Shown: positions 39,733 to 49,338, counted from the first letter of the stretch. The stretch is DNA of 64,000 bases from Aureimonas endophytica (GCF_014642635.1 NZ_BMIQ01000002.1:682001-746000), one strand, 5' to 3'. The notes: a model not told the origin generated them from the letters alone. Numbers and translations: made by a program.

Positions 39733-41076
39733 TCAGCCCCGCGCCAGCGCCGTGCCGGAAAGGTCGCGCTCGATGGCTTCCAGCGAGCGGCCCTTGGTCT
39801 CCGGCACGAGGCGCAGGGTGAAGACGATCGCGGCGAGCGTGAAGGCGGCGAAGAGCAGGAAGGTGCCGGCCGCGCCGAAGCCGGCGATGAGCAGCAGGAA
39901 AACCTGGCTGACGACGAGATTGGCCACCCAGTTCGCCACCGTCGAGACCGCCATCCCGCGCCCGCGCACCGCCAGCGGGAAGATCTCGGAGATCAGCAGC
40001 CAGAAGACCGGGCCGAGGCCGATGGCGAAGAAGCCGACATAGGCGGCGACCGAGAGCATCGTGACCCAGGCGAGACCCCCGCTGGTGCCGATCGCGAAGC
40101 TGGCGGCGAGGACGAGCAGCATCGCGGCCATGCCGGCCATGCCCCAGAGGAGCAGCGCGCGCCGGCCGACGCGATCGATCAGCTGCAAGGCGACATAGGT
40201 CATGATCACGTTGACGAGGCCGACGCCGGCGGTGGCGAGGATGGCGACGGAGGTCGAGCCGAGACCCGCCTGCTCGAAGATCGTCGGGGCGAAATAGATC
40301 ACCGTGTTGATGCCGGTAATCTGCTGGAAGATCGCGAGGCCGACGCCGATGATCAGCGGCATCCGGCCGCGCCCGGAGAAGACCTCGGACCAGGGCGCGC
40401 CCGCCTCGTCCTTTCGCGTCGCGCCCCGCAATTCGCGCAGTTCCGCCTCGACATCGCCGCCGGCGCCGATCTTGCGGAGCGCGTCGCGCGCGGCCTCCAT
40501 GTCGCCCTGGCCGGCGAGCCAGCGCGGGCTGTCCGGCAGGGGCAGCATGCCGAAGAAAAGGACGATGCCCGGCACCGCGCCCGCCGCCAGCATCCAGCGC
40601 CAGCCCGCCGTCACGTCGGCGAGGAGATAGTCGACGACATAGGAGAGAAGGATGCCGGAGGTGATGCACATCTGATTCAGCGACACCACCGTGCCGCGCT
40701 TTTCGGCCGGCGCGATCTCGGCGAGATAGAGCGGCGTCAGCATGGAGGCGACGCCGATCGCCGCGCCGACGACGAAGCGGCCGGCGAGCAGCATCGGGAA
40801 GTCCGGCGCCACGGCGCAGAGGATCGCTCCGGCGACGAAGAGCAGGGCGACGACGAGAATGACGCGCTTGCGGCCGAACCGGTCGGAGATCGAGCCGGCC
40901 GCCGCCGCGCCGAGGCCGGCGCCCGCCAGCGCGATCGAGACGACGAGGCCCTGCTGGTTGAGATCGAGCGCCAGCGCGTCCTTCAGGAAGGGCAGGGCGC
41001 CCGAGATCACCCCGGTATCGTAGCCGAAGAGCAAGCCGCCGAGCGACGCCGTGGCCGCGACCTTCCTGAAACTCAT
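39733..41076 (-). CDS. Sugar-porter family MFS transporter
   Basis: This is a 447-residue, 12-helix transporter of the sugar porter class. It shows 'GGLLFGYDTGVISGAL' in helix 1 (about 14-29), 'DRFGRKR' between helices 2 and 3, 'QQITGINTVIYFAPTIFE' in helix 7, 'RVGRRALLLWG' between helices 8 and 9, and 'PETKGRSLEAIE' at the end of helix 12. All sugar-porter motifs are present. It would import a hexose or pentose with protons. The start is ATG 41076. It converges on the ligase gene with nine bases between. Confidence 0.93.
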   Translation of the reverse strand: MSFRKVAATASLGGLLFGYDTGVISGALPFLKDALALDLNQQGLVVSIALAGAGLGAAAAGSISDRFGRKRVILVVALLFVAGAILCAVAPDFPMLLAGRFVVGAAIGVASMLTPLYLAEIAPAEKRGTVVSLNQMCITSGILLSYVVDYLLADVTAGWRWMLAAGAVPGIVLFFGMLPLPDSPRWLAGQGDMEAARDALRKIGAGGDVEAELRELRGATRKDEAGAPWSEVFSGRGRMPLIIGVGLAIFQQITGINTVIYFAPTIFEQAGLGSTSVAILATAGVGLVNVIMTYVALQLIDRVGRRALLLWGMAGMAAMLLVLAASFAIGTSGGLAWVTMLSVAAYVGFFAIGLGPVFWLLISEIFPLAVRGRGMAVSTVANWVANLVVSQVFLLLIAGFGAAGTFLLFAAFTLAAIVFTLRLVPETKGRSLEAIERDLSGTALARG

Positions 41077-41225
41077 CACATCTGACCTTTGCGGGAATCG
41101 ATGTCCGGCGCACTACCAGAACGCGGACGAAACGGAAATCTCCCGTCGCCGTTGCGGAGCCCGCGCTCTTGCGGTTCGGCGGGCGCCCGCTTACCTCGAT
41201 CCCATCGAGGCTTGAAAGGGCGGAC

Positions 41226-41495
41226 ATGGTCGATCGCGTGTCGGATTTTCTCGGAGGCTCGCCGCTCGGCGTGCTCGTGCGCCTTATCGTCCTGTCGCTG
41301 GTCGTCGGCTTCGTCCTGTCCTGGCTCGGCTGGAGCCCGCGCGAGATCCTGTTCTGGCTGGAGGACACCGTGCGGGACGTGTGGCGCGGCCTGTTCGGCT
41401 CGATGGACCGGCTCGTGAACTATTTCCTGGTCGGCGCCGCGATCGTCTTCCCGTTGTTCCTCCTGTCGCGCCTCTTCAAGTCCGGGCGGCGCTGA
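41226..41495 (+). CDS. DUF6460-like small membrane protein
   Basis: This is an 89-residue protein with two membrane helices (about 14-35 and 62-82) joined by an amphipathic 'REILFWLEDTVRDVWRG' stretch. This layout and wording match the DUF6460 proteins common in Hyphomicrobiales. ATG 41226 is chosen for the first charged residues before helix 1; longer frames overlap non-coding sequence. It converges on the deacetylase gene with six bases between. Function unknown. Confidence 0.75.
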   Translation: MVDRVSDFLGGSPLGVLVRLIVLSLVVGFVLSWLGWSPREILFWLEDTVRDVWRGLFGSMDRLVNYFLVGAAIVFPLFLLSRLFKSGRR

Positions 41496-41501
41496 GCCGC
41501 C

Positions 41502-42407
41502 TCAACCGAATTCCATCGCCACGCGGTGGAGGATGGTGTGGCGGCGGGCCAGGGCCTCGATGTCGCGCGAATAGCCGCCGCCGATGACGCCGGCGACCGG
41601 GATGCCGCGCTCGCGGAAAAAGCCGATGACGCGCCGGTCGCGCTCGGCGAGGCCCGCATCGCTGAGAGAGAGGCGCCCCAGCCGGTCCGCCGCATGCGGA
41701 TCGACGCCGGCATTGTAGAAGACGATGTCCGGCCGCGCCTCGGCGAGCGCGCGGCGGAGCACCGGCGCCAGGATCTCGAGATAGGCTTCGTCGCCGAGCC
41801 CGTCCGGCAGCGCGATGTCGATGTCGGAAGGCGGCTTCACGTCCGGATAGTTGCGCTCGGCATGGATCGACAGGGTGAAGACCCGCGCCGAGCCGGCGAA
41901 GATCAGCGCCGTGCCGTCCCCCTGATGCACGTCGCAGTCGAAGACGAGGACGCGCCCGACCTCGCCCTCGGCGAGCAGCACGCAGGCCGCCACCGCGACA
42001 TCGTTGAAGACCGAGAAGCCGGCGCCGCCGTCGCGCCGCGCGTGATGGCTGCCGCCGGCCGTGTTGCAGGCGAGCCCCTGGGCGAGGGCGAGCCGCCCGG
42101 CGAGCACCGTGCCCGCCGTCGCGCAGCGCGAGCGGAGCGCGACGCGGTCGTCCACCCGATAGCCGATCGCCTTCTCGATCGGCGCCGGCACGCTCTGCGT
42201 CAGCACCGCCTCGACATAGGCCCGCGAATGGGCGAGCGTCAGCCAGCCCTCGGGCGCGGGATCCGGCACAGCGAAGCCGTCGCCCGCGACGATGCCGTCC
42301 TCGACCAGGATCTCGGCGAGGCGCGAGAATTTCGACATCGGAAAGCGGTGCTTCGCGTCGAAATGCGCGTCGAAGGCGGGATGGTGGACGATCGGGGGCG
42401 GCGACAT
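41502..42407 (-). CDS. Histone-deacetylase-family (acetoin utilisation-like) protein
   Basis: This is a 301-residue zinc-dependent deacylase of the arginase/deacetylase fold. 'NTAGGSHHARRDGGAGFSVF' (about 114-133) carries the His pair of the charge relay. 'VFDCDVHQGDGTA' (about 149-161) supplies Asp and His zinc ligands, and 'YNAGVDPHAADRLG' (about 230-243) the last Asp. The glycine-rich 'GVIGGGYS' follows near residue 280. Bacterial members act on acetylated lysine or small acylated amines; the substrate here is unknown. The start is ATG 42407. Confidence 0.9.
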   Translation of the reverse strand: MSPPPIVHHPAFDAHFDAKHRFPMSKFSRLAEILVEDGIVAGDGFAVPDPAPEGWLTLAHSRAYVEAVLTQSVPAPIEKAIGYRVDDRVALRSRCATAGTVLAGRLALAQGLACNTAGGSHHARRDGGAGFSVFNDVAVAACVLLAEGEVGRVLVFDCDVHQGDGTALIFAGSARVFTLSIHAERNYPDVKPPSDIDIALPDGLGDEAYLEILAPVLRRALAEARPDIVFYNAGVDPHAADRLGRLSLSDAGLAERDRRVIGFFRERGIPVAGVIGGGYSRDIEALARRHTILHRVAMEFG

Positions 42408-42462
42408 CGCGCCTGAACTAACGCGGCGCCCGAGCGCTGGCGAGGGGCGCGACGCCGGCCGT

Positions 42463-43340
42463 TCACCGCCGCGCGACGAGTTGGACGAAATGGCCGCCGC
42501 GCCGCGTCACCTCGTCGATGACCATCGGCAGGAGTTCCACCGTATGGCGCTGCACGTCGTGCAGGACGATGATGCCGCGATCGGTCTTGTCGAGCCGCTC
42601 CCGGAAGCGCGCGAAGCTTTCCGCCGCCGGCTGGCCGCGCCAGTCCTCCGGCGTGATGTCGGCGAAGACGGCCGTGGCGCCGAGGCCATGGACGTAGTCG
42701 CGCAGCTCCGGCGTGCTTCCCAGCGCGGAAAGCGGAACAGGCGCCCGCCGCCATCCGCGCCGCCCGCCGCCGCTTCCACCGCCTCCATGCCGGACAGGAC
42801 CTCTGCCTTGGCCTTGTCGATCGGCAGTTCGGGCAGGCTCTTATGCCAGTAGGTATGACTGCCGATGGTGAAGCCGCCGCTTCTGATCGTGCCGACGATC
42901 ATCGGAAAGAGCCGCGCGCTGATGCCGAGCATGAAGAAGGTCGCCGGCACGCAGCGCGACTTCAGGATGTGGGCGATGTGCGGGGTCGTCCACGGCATCG
43001 GGCCGTCGTCGAAGGTCAGGGCATATTCGTTCGGGCCGAGCCGGAAGTCGGTCGGCAGGTCGCCGCCGATGGTGGACAGCGTCCCGGTATCGACGGGGAC
43101 GACCGCCTCGCTCGGCGGGCAGGCGATCGCCGACAGGTCGTCGCCGCCGATCGTCAGCGTCACGATATTGCCGGAAGGCGCCGGATCGACGGCGAGGAAC
43201 AGCGCGAAGGGCACGGCGAGAACCACCGGGGCGAGAGCCACGACGATCCATCGTCGCCTGCCGCCGCCCTTCGGCGACGCCTCCACCGGCCGGCTCAGAA
43301 AGGCGAAAAGCGTTCGCGCGATCTTGGAAATCGGTTGCAT
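42463..43340 (-). pseudogene. Polysaccharide deacetylase with a frameshift
   Basis: The first frame (from ATG 43340) gives an N-terminal membrane anchor (about 30-50) and a NodB-type domain: 'YALTFDDGPMPWTTPHI' (about 105-121), then 'GSHTYWHKSLPELP' (about 159-172). At about 42722-42726, just after 'LFRFPR', the frame is lost. The next frame continues 'LGSTPELRDYVHGLGATAVF' and 'RGIIVLHDVQRHTVELLPMV', ending at 42463. Restoring one G would give FRFPALGST, the family's normal wording. So the gene is disrupted by a single-base loss, either a real mutation or a sequencing error. Such enzymes remove acetyl groups from cell-surface glycans. Confidence 0.88.
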
Positions 43341-43568
43341 GGAGCGAGTCGCATAAGTTGTAATCTTGCGGGCCGATGCATCCTATAGTGGTGGTGCCGC
43401 CGACGTAAAGGCAGTTCCGCCGGCGGCGGCGATCCTTCGCCGGCGGGGCGCGATACGCGGCTTCGTTCCGTTTTCCCGAAGCGCGTCCTTGGCCTCTCCC
43501 TCCGCCGTTGAAACGGGGATAAGGAAATCGGCGCCGCGAGCCTCGCCGCGCAGGAGTCCGGGCCGATC

Positions 43569-44906
43569 ATGACCGACGCATCCCTCAGTCCGCCGCGCCC
43601 CTTCGAGGTGACGAATCGCGAGGTGCTGCGCATCGCCCTGCCGATGACGCTCGCCTTTCTCACCCAGCCGCTGCTCGGGCTCACCGACACGGCGGTGATC
43701 GGCCGGGTGGGGGACGCGACCATGCTGGGCGGCCTCGTGGTCGGCGCGCTCGTCTTCGACTTCGCCTTCCAGACCTTCAACTTCGTCCGGGCCGGCACGA
43801 CCGGCCTCACGGCGCAGGCCTTCGGCGCCGGTGACGAGACGGAGATGCAGGCCGTGTTCTGGCGCGCCTTCCTGCTCGCCATCGGCATCGGCCTCGCGTT
43901 GGTTCTCGCCGAGCCGCTGGTCATGGCGCTCGGTCTCCTTGCCATCGCCCCGGAGCCGGGGGTGGCTGACGCGACGCGGATCTATGTCTTCTGGCGCATG
44001 CTGGCGGCGCCGGTCTCGCTGCTGAACTTCGCGATCCTCGGCTATGTCCTGGGGCGCGGGCGCAGCACGCTGGGGCTCCTGCTTCAGATCGTGATCAACG
44101 GCGCCAATATCCTGTTCTCGATCCTCTTCGGCCTCGTGCTCGAAGGCGGCATCGCGGGCGTCGCGCTCGGTACAGTGACGGGCGAGGCGATCGGCGCCCT
44201 GGTCGGCCTCGCCACCGTCCTCTCCGGCTTCGACCGCGCCCACCGTCCGGCGCTGCGGCGCGTCCTCGACCGGCGGGCCTTCGGCCGGATGATCGGCGTC
44301 AATCGCGACATCATGATCCGCTCCTTCTGCCTGCTCGGCGCCTACGCCCTGTTCACGCGGCTCGGCGCCGGGCTCGGCGCGCTGACGCTGGCGGCGAACG
44401 GCGTGCTCCTCAACCTCTTCATGGTCGGCGGCTATTTCCTCGACGGGCTCGCCAATGCCTCGGAACAGCTGGTCGGACGGGCGGTCGGCGCACGCTGGCG
44501 GCCGGCCTTCGACCGCGCCCTGGTGCTGAGCATCCGCTGGGGTCTGATCCTCGCCGGGGCGCTGACGCTGTTCTTCCTCGTCTATGGCGAGGCGCTGGTG
44601 GCGCTGCTCACCACCGACGCGGCGGTGCGGGCCGGCGCCGTGCCCTATCTCGGCTGGGCGGCCTCGGCCTGTCTTGCGGGAGCGCTCGCCTTCCTGATGG
44701 ACGGCGTCTTCATCGGCGCCACCTGGTCGGCGACGATGCGCAACATGATGCTGGTCTCGACGGCGCTCTTCGCGGCGCTGGCGCTGATCCTGGTGCCGCG
44801 CTTCGGCAATCACGGCCTCTGGCTGGCGCTCGAAATCTTCCTGGCCGCGCGCGGCGTGACGCTTTTCGCCGCCATGCCGGCCCGGCGGCGCCGGACCTTT
44901 TCCTAG
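43569..44906 (+). CDS. MATE family efflux transporter (DinF-like)
   Basis: This is a 445-residue protein with 12 membrane helices in two repeats. It opens with 'EVLRIALPMTLAFLTQPLLGLTDTAVIGR' (residues about 18-46), which holds the conserved Pro and Asp of the DinF branch. 'GTTGLTAQAFGAGDE' (about 77-91) and 'ANASEQLVGRAVGARW' (about 297-312) are the matching motifs of each half. It exports cationic drugs or metabolites in exchange for Na+ or H+. The start is ATG 43569. It overlaps the end of pyrD by four bases on the opposite strand. Confidence 0.92.
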   Translation: MTDASLSPPRPFEVTNREVLRIALPMTLAFLTQPLLGLTDTAVIGRVGDATMLGGLVVGALVFDFAFQTFNFVRAGTTGLTAQAFGAGDETEMQAVFWRAFLLAIGIGLALVLAEPLVMALGLLAIAPEPGVADATRIYVFWRMLAAPVSLLNFAILGYVLGRGRSTLGLLLQIVINGANILFSILFGLVLEGGIAGVALGTVTGEAIGALVGLATVLSGFDRAHRPALRRVLDRRAFGRMIGVNRDIMIRSFCLLGAYALFTRLGAGLGALTLAANGVLLNLFMVGGYFLDGLANASEQLVGRAVGARWRPAFDRALVLSIRWGLILAGALTLFFLVYGEALVALLTTDAAVRAGAVPYLGWAASACLAGALAFLMDGVFIGATWSATMRNMMLVSTALFAALALILVPRFGNHGLWLALEIFLAARGVTLFAAMPARRRRTFS

Positions 44907-46000
44907 CCCGGCCCGTCGGCGAGCACGGCGTCGGTCCGCCGGTCGCGCAGCTCGGCGATATGCCCGGCGCCGTCGCGGTCCAGATAGGCGCTCATGCCGG
45001 CGAGGATGCGGGAGGGCAGCGTCCAGCCGCCATAGACGAGCCCGGTATAGAGCTGGAGGAGATCGGCGCCCGCCTCGATCTTGGCGATCGCCCGCTCGGC
45101 GCTGTCGATCCCGCCGACGCCGATCAGCGTCACGTCCGGGCCGAGCGCCCGGCGGAAGGCGGCCAGAACATAGGTCGAGCGGCGGAAGAGCGGCCGGCCG
45201 GACAGCCCGCCCGCCTCGTCGCGATGGGCGAGGTCCGCCGGCAACCCGTCGCGGGTGATCGTCGTGTTCGAGACGATGAGCCCGTCGATCCGGTGATTGG
45301 CGACCGCATGCGCGATCTCGGCGATGTCGTCGCGCTTCAGATCCGGCGCCACCTTGACGAAGAGCGGCTTCTTCGCCGTCGCGGTCAGGGCCGCGAAGCC
45401 GTTGCGCGCCGCGATGGCCGCCGCCAGCAGGCGGTCGAGATCCTCGCCGGTCTGGAGCTTGCGCAGGCCGGGCGTGTTCGGCGACGAGATGTTGATGGTG
45501 AGATAGCTCGCCACCGATTCGAAGCGGTTGATGCCGGCGACATAGTCGGCGACGCGGTCGGCCGAATCCTTGTTGGCGCCGATATTGACGCCGACGATGC
45601 CGGCTTTGCGCCGCCGCGCGTCGAGCCGCTCATAGGCGTCGGCATGGCCGTCATTGTTGAAGCCGAGCCGGTTGATCAGCGCCCGTTCCTCGACCAGCCG
45701 GAAGACGCGCGGCTGCGGATTGCCCTTCTGCGGCAGGGGGGTGAGCGTGCCGACCTCGGCGAAGCCGAAGCCGAGGCGCAGCACCGCGTCCGGCACCTCG
45801 GCATCCTTGTCGTAGCCGGCGGCGAGACCCAAGGGGTTGGGCAGCGACAGGCCCGCCGTCGCGACGCGCAGGCGCCCGTCGATCGGGGCGTCGACGCGCG
45901 GCACCAGCCCGTGCTTCAGCGCATGGATCGACAGGCGATGCGCCTTTTCCGGCTCCATGCGGAAGAGCAGCGGGCGGGCGAGCGAATAGGCGCGGCTCAT
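44903..46000 (-). CDS. pyrD: Dihydroorotate dehydrogenase (quinone), class 2
   Basis: This is a 365-residue enzyme of pyrimidine synthesis that oxidises dihydroorotate to orotate using FMN and passes electrons to quinone. The N-terminal helical extension (about 1-40, 'PLLFRMEPEKAHRLSIHALK') is the membrane-association part of class 2. The barrel contains 'NPLGLAAGYDKDA' (about 55-67), 'GVNIGANKDS' (about 138-147), the catalytic Ser in 'LTINISSPNTPGLR' (about 168-181) and 'GVGGIDS' (about 297-303). The length is normal. It follows the DUF952 gene in an ATGA overlap. Confidence 0.96.
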   Translation of the reverse strand: MSRAYSLARPLLFRMEPEKAHRLSIHALKHGLVPRVDAPIDGRLRVATAGLSLPNPLGLAAGYDKDAEVPDAVLRLGFGFAEVGTLTPLPQKGNPQPRVFRLVEERALINRLGFNNDGHADAYERLDARRRKAGIVGVNIGANKDSADRVADYVAGINRFESVASYLTINISSPNTPGLRKLQTGEDLDRLLAAAIAARNGFAALTATAKKPLFVKVAPDLKRDDIAEIAHAVANHRIDGLIVSNTTITRDGLPADLAHRDEAGGLSGRPLFRRSTYVLAAFRRALGPDVTLIGVGGIDSAERAIAKIEAGADLLQLYTGLVYGGWTLPSRILAGMSAYLDRDGAGHIAELRDRRTDAVLADGPG

Positions 46001-46344
46001 GCGATCTCGTCCGGGAAGACATGGGCGCCGTCGGCGCCGAGCGGCAGCGGCCGGACGCTCGATGCCGCGGCGGTGGCAAGGGGCGCGTAGAGATGGGGAA
46101 AGAGGTCGCCGCCGCGCGAGGGCTCCCAGCGCAGCGCCGCGCCGAGCGCCGCTGGATCGACCGCGACGAGGAGGAGCCCGTCCTGGCCGGCGAAGTGGCG
46201 CCGCGCCGTCTCGCGCGCCTGCCGGGCCGTCGAGAAATGGATATAGCCGTCCGCGAGATCGACGGGCGCGCCCAGGAATTGCCCGGACCGCTCGGCGTCG
46301 CGCCAGAGTTCGGCCGGGACGATCTTATAGATCGGCGAAGTCAT
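45997..46344 (-). CDS. DUF952 family protein
   Basis: This is a 115-residue protein of the DUF952 family. 'IYKIVPAELWRDAERSGQFLGAPVDLADGYIHFST' (about 5-39) is the family signature, seen here in part as 'DLADGYIHFSTARQ'. The C-terminal 'GDLFPHLYAPL' is also typical. ATG 46344 is chosen; an upstream in-frame start lacks a good site. It lies directly before pyrD with a four-base overlap, an association common in Rhizobiales. Biochemical function is not established. Confidence 0.88.
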   Translation of the reverse strand: MTSPIYKIVPAELWRDAERSGQFLGAPVDLADGYIHFSTARQARETARRHFAGQDGLLLVAVDPAALGAALRWEPSRGGDLFPHLYAPLATAAASSVRPLPLGADGAHVFPDEIA

Positions 46345-46481
46345 GGGCCGAGCCGTGCCAGAGGCCCCGCGCCCCGTCAATCGCCGGCCGTGCGGAAGCT
46401 GTGAGTCGCGGGAAGCGGCCCGATTGTCGCCGTTCTCCTCCGGCAGGAAGGAGCCTCTTCTCTCCAGCGAACGAGGCCGAG

Positions 46482-46919
46482 ATGAGAACCGCCGCGACCC
46501 TCTTCCTTCTCTGCCTGGCCGCGCCGGCCGGCGCGCAGAGCCTGATGCCGGGCCCGGCCTCGCCCGGCCGCTACGAGATGCAGCCGATCGAGGGCGGCGT
46601 CGCCCGGCTCGACACCGTCACGGGCGAGGTGAGCCTCTGCCGGCTGGAGCGCGGCAACCTGAACTGCCGCCCGGCCGACGAGAGCGACGAGGCCGCGCCG
46701 TCCTCGCCGGAAGGCCGTCAGGCCGCGCCGTTGGAGGACAGCCGCCGCGACGACGAGGGCGACGATGCGAGGGATGCGAGGACCGACGCGGAGCTCGACC
46801 GCGCCATCGGCTGCGTGAAGCGGGTTTTCCGGGCCTTCCGCGATCTCGCCCACGAATTCGAGGACGAGGATCGAGACCGCCGGGGGACGGCGGACGAGCC
46901 GGGGCCGGATCGCACCTGA
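46482..46919 (+). CDS. Unknown exported acidic protein, 145 aa
   Basis: This is a 145-residue protein with a signal peptide (residues 1-19, 'ATLFLLCLAAPAGA'). A conserved-looking 'GRYEMQPIEGGVARLDTVTG' stretch (about 30-49) with 'VSLCRLERGNLNCRPADE' follows, containing two Cys. The second half is strongly acidic and Arg-rich, with a helix 'DAELDRAIGCVKRVFRAFRD'. It is known to me only as a hypothetical periplasmic protein type in alphaproteobacteria. The start is ATG 46482. It is divergent from the DUF952/pyrD unit. Confidence 0.7.
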   Translation: MRTAATLFLLCLAAPAGAQSLMPGPASPGRYEMQPIEGGVARLDTVTGEVSLCRLERGNLNCRPADESDEAAPSSPEGRQAAPLEDSRRDDEGDDARDARTDAELDRAIGCVKRVFRAFRDLAHEFEDEDRDRRGTADEPGPDRT

Positions 46920-47044
46920 GCGAATTTAACGCGGCGGAACGGCGGCTTGCGCATTGTCGTGCGGGGAGGGGCGTGCCAATTGGCCCCTGGGGCGTTGGCG
47001 CGCGCGAACACCCCCCGAACCCGCTCTACCGTCCCGAGAGGCCG

Positions 47045-47500
47045 ATGCAGTTCATCGAAACGCTGTCGATCCGCACCAAGCCGCGCTCGATGCTCGACAT
47101 CTCCTCGACCGCGCAGGAACGGCTGACGGCCTTCGGCGCGGGCGACGGACTGCTCACCGCCTTCATCCGCCACACCTCGGCCTCGCTCACCATCCAGGAA
47201 AACGCCGATCCCGACGTCCAGGCCGATCTCCTCGACGCGATGGACCGCCTCGCGCCGGCGGGGCCGTTCTATCGCCATTCGGTGGAAGGGCCGGACGACA
47301 TGCCGGCCCATATCAAGACCGTCCTGATGCAGACGAGCCTCGCGATCCCCGTGCTGCACGGACGGCTGATGCTCGGCACCTGGCAGGGCCTCTATGTGGT
47401 GGAGCATCGCGGCCGGCCGCATACGCGCGAGGTGCTCCTACATTTCTCCGGCACGCGGGCGCCGCAGCCGGGCAAGCCCTATCTGCCGAGCCGGGACTGA
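47045..47500 (+). CDS. YjbQ (UPF0047) family protein
   Basis: This is a 151-residue protein of the YjbQ family. 'LLTAFIRHTSASLTIQENADPDV' (about 36-58) and 'HGRLMLGTWQGLYVVEHRG' (about 103-121) are its two signature regions, with the conserved His, Gln and Glu residues. Members form trimers, and some show weak thiamine-phosphate synthase activity in other bacteria. The start is ATG 47045, after CGAGAGGCCG. The length is normal. It is followed by a stem-loop and then mscL. Confidence 0.9.
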   Translation: MQFIETLSIRTKPRSMLDISSTAQERLTAFGAGDGLLTAFIRHTSASLTIQENADPDVQADLLDAMDRLAPAGPFYRHSVEGPDDMPAHIKTVLMQTSLAIPVLHGRLMLGTWQGLYVVEHRGRPHTREVLLHFSGTRAPQPGKPYLPSRD

Positions 47501-47504
47501 GCGA

Positions 47505-47530
47505 CGGGCGCAAGTTTTCGCCCGGCCTTT
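47505..47530 (+). terminator. Stem-loop terminator after the YjbQ gene
   Basis: CGGGCG (47505-47510) pairs with CGCCCG (47519-47524) around an eight-base loop containing TTTT, followed by GCCTTTCT. It sits four bases after the YjbQ stop and ahead of the mscL promoter region. Confidence 0.45.
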
Positions 47531-47644
47531 CTGCTTCGCCCGCCGCCATCCACAACTTACCCGCCGCGCGGCGTTGCCGGACGGCGAATGTTTCCTATTC
47601 CTTGAACCTTGCGTCATCCGGCGCGGGCGACGGAGGAATTCTTC

Positions 47645-48106
47645 ATGCTGAAGGAATTCAAGGAATTTGCCCTGAAGGGCAACATGGTCGATCTGGCGAT
47701 CGGCATCATCATCGGCGCGGCCTTCTCGGGCCTCGTCCAGTCCCTCGTGCAGGACATCATCATGCCGATCGTCGGTCTGCTCACCGGCGGCTTCGACTTC
47801 ACCAATCTGTTCTATCCGCTGTCGAGCCGGGTGAACGCCACGACCCTGACCACGGCGCGCGAGCAGGGCGCGGTGCTCGCCTATGGCAACTTCATCACCC
47901 TGGCGATCAATTTCATCATCGTCGCCTTCGTCCTCTTCCTCGTCGTCAAGGCGATGAACGCCCTGAAGCGCAAGGAGGAGGCCAAGCCCGACGAGGTGAA
48001 GGAAGTGCCGAACGAGGAGAAGCTGCTCGGCGAGATCCGCGACCTTCTCGCCAGCGGCCGGGGCGCCGTGCCGCGTGGGCCGACGCCGGGCGGCAGCCCG
48101 ATCTGA
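47645..48106 (+). CDS. mscL: Large-conductance mechanosensitive channel
   Basis: This is a 153-residue MscL. The N-terminal helix and first membrane span read '[20 protein letters not shown]' and '[21 protein letters not shown]' (residues 1-41), matching the pore-lining helix. A periplasmic loop (about 45-75) and second span ('[19 protein letters not shown]', about 82-100) follow. The C-terminal cytoplasmic bundle is longer than in E. coli. It opens under membrane tension to release solutes during osmotic downshock. The start is ATG 47645. Confidence 0.96.
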   Translation: MLKEFKEFALKGNMVDLAIGIIIGAAFSGLVQSLVQDIIMPIVGLLTGGFDFTNLFYPLSSRVNATTLTTAREQGAVLAYGNFITLAINFIIVAFVLFLVVKAMNALKRKEEAKPDEVKEVPNEEKLLGEIRDLLASGRGAVPRGPTPGGSPI

Positions 48107-48171
48107 CCGATCCGGGTTGACGAGGCGGCGCCGACGGGCGACGTGCGGGGAAGAAGCTTCGGAGACCCCGC

Positions 48172-49338
48172 ATGTCCCCTCTCGACCGTCTGCACGCGCG
48201 GGCGCTCTCGGCGCCCGAAAGCGGCATCGTCGCCGTGATGAACTATGGCCGCGGCCTCGACGGCGTCATCCCGCTCTGGGCCGGCGAGGGCGACCTGCCG
48301 ACGCCGGCCTTCATCCGCGACGCGGCGGCGGCGAGCCTCGCGGAAGGCGAGACCTTCTACACCTGGCAGCGCGGCATTCCCGAACTGCGCGAGGCCCTGG
48401 CGCGCTATACCGAGACGCTCTACGGCCGGCCGAACCGGTTCGACCGCTTCTTCGTCACCGGCTCCGGCATGCAGGCGATCCAGATCGCCATCGCGGCGCT
48501 GGCGGGCGAGGGCGACGAGGTGCTGTTCATCGGGCCGGCCTGGCCGAACTTCGCTGCCGCGGTCGGCGTCGCGGGCGCGACGGCCCGCGAGGTGACGCTG
48601 GACTGGACGGAGGCCGGCTGGACGCTCGATCTCGACAAGCTCCGCGCCGCGATCGGCCCGAAGACGCGGGTGCTCTTCGTCAACACGCCCTCGAACCCGA
48701 CCGGCTGGACCGCCTCCCTGGAGACGCTGCGGGCGATCATGGGCATCGTGCGCGAGGCCGGGCTGACGCTGATCGCCGACGAGATCTACAGCCGCTTCCA
48801 CTATGCCGGCGGCCGGGCACCCTCCTTCCACGACGTGATGGAGGAGGACGAGCCGATCTTCTTCGTGAATTCCTTCTCGAAGAACTGGGCGATGACCGGC
48901 TGGCGCGTCGGCTGGATCGAAGCGCCGCCGCTCTTCGGCGGGGTGATCGAGAACCTCATCCAATATTCGACCTCGGGTGTCGCCGCCTTCATGCAGCGCG
49001 GCGCGGTCGCGGCGCTCGAAGGGGGCGAGAGCTTCGTCGCCGAGCAGGTGGAGCGAGCGCACCGGGCGCGCGACATCTTCGCCGGCCGGCTCATCGAGAC
49101 GAACCGCGTGTCGCTCGTGCCGCCGGCGGGCGCCTTCTATGCCTTCTTCGCCATCGACGGGGTCGAGGACACGACGGCGGCGGCCTTCCGGCTCCTCGAC
49201 GAGACGCGCGTCGGCCTCGCGCCCGGCACCGCCTTCGGCCAAGCGGCGCCGCGCTTCATGCGCGCCTGTTTCCACCGCCGCCTCGACCAGGTCGAGGATG
49301 CGGCGGACCGGCTGGCGGATTGGATCGGCAAGCTCTGA
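48172..49338 (+). CDS. PLP-dependent aminotransferase, class I
   Basis: This is a 388-residue fold-type I aminotransferase. Substrate and cofactor motifs are present: 'GEGDLPTPAFIRDAA' (about 36-50), 'TGSGMQAIQIAIAAL' (about 97-111), 'NTPSNPTGW' (about 169-177), 'DEIYSRFHYAG' (about 203-213) and the PLP-binding Lys in 'NSFSKNWAMTGWRVGW' (about 232-247). It resembles aspartate- or aromatic-type aminotransferases of alphaproteobacteria; the exact substrate is not determinable. The start is ATG 48172. It converges on hemA. Confidence 0.92.
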   Translation: MSPLDRLHARALSAPESGIVAVMNYGRGLDGVIPLWAGEGDLPTPAFIRDAAAASLAEGETFYTWQRGIPELREALARYTETLYGRPNRFDRFFVTGSGMQAIQIAIAALAGEGDEVLFIGPAWPNFAAAVGVAGATAREVTLDWTEAGWTLDLDKLRAAIGPKTRVLFVNTPSNPTGWTASLETLRAIMGIVREAGLTLIADEIYSRFHYAGGRAPSFHDVMEEDEPIFFVNSFSKNWAMTGWRVGWIEAPPLFGGVIENLIQYSTSGVAAFMQRGAVAALEGGESFVAEQVERAHRARDIFAGRLIETNRVSLVPPAGAFYAFFAIDGVEDTTAAAFRLLDETRVGLAPGTAFGQAAPRFMRACFHRRLDQVEDAADRLADWIGKL

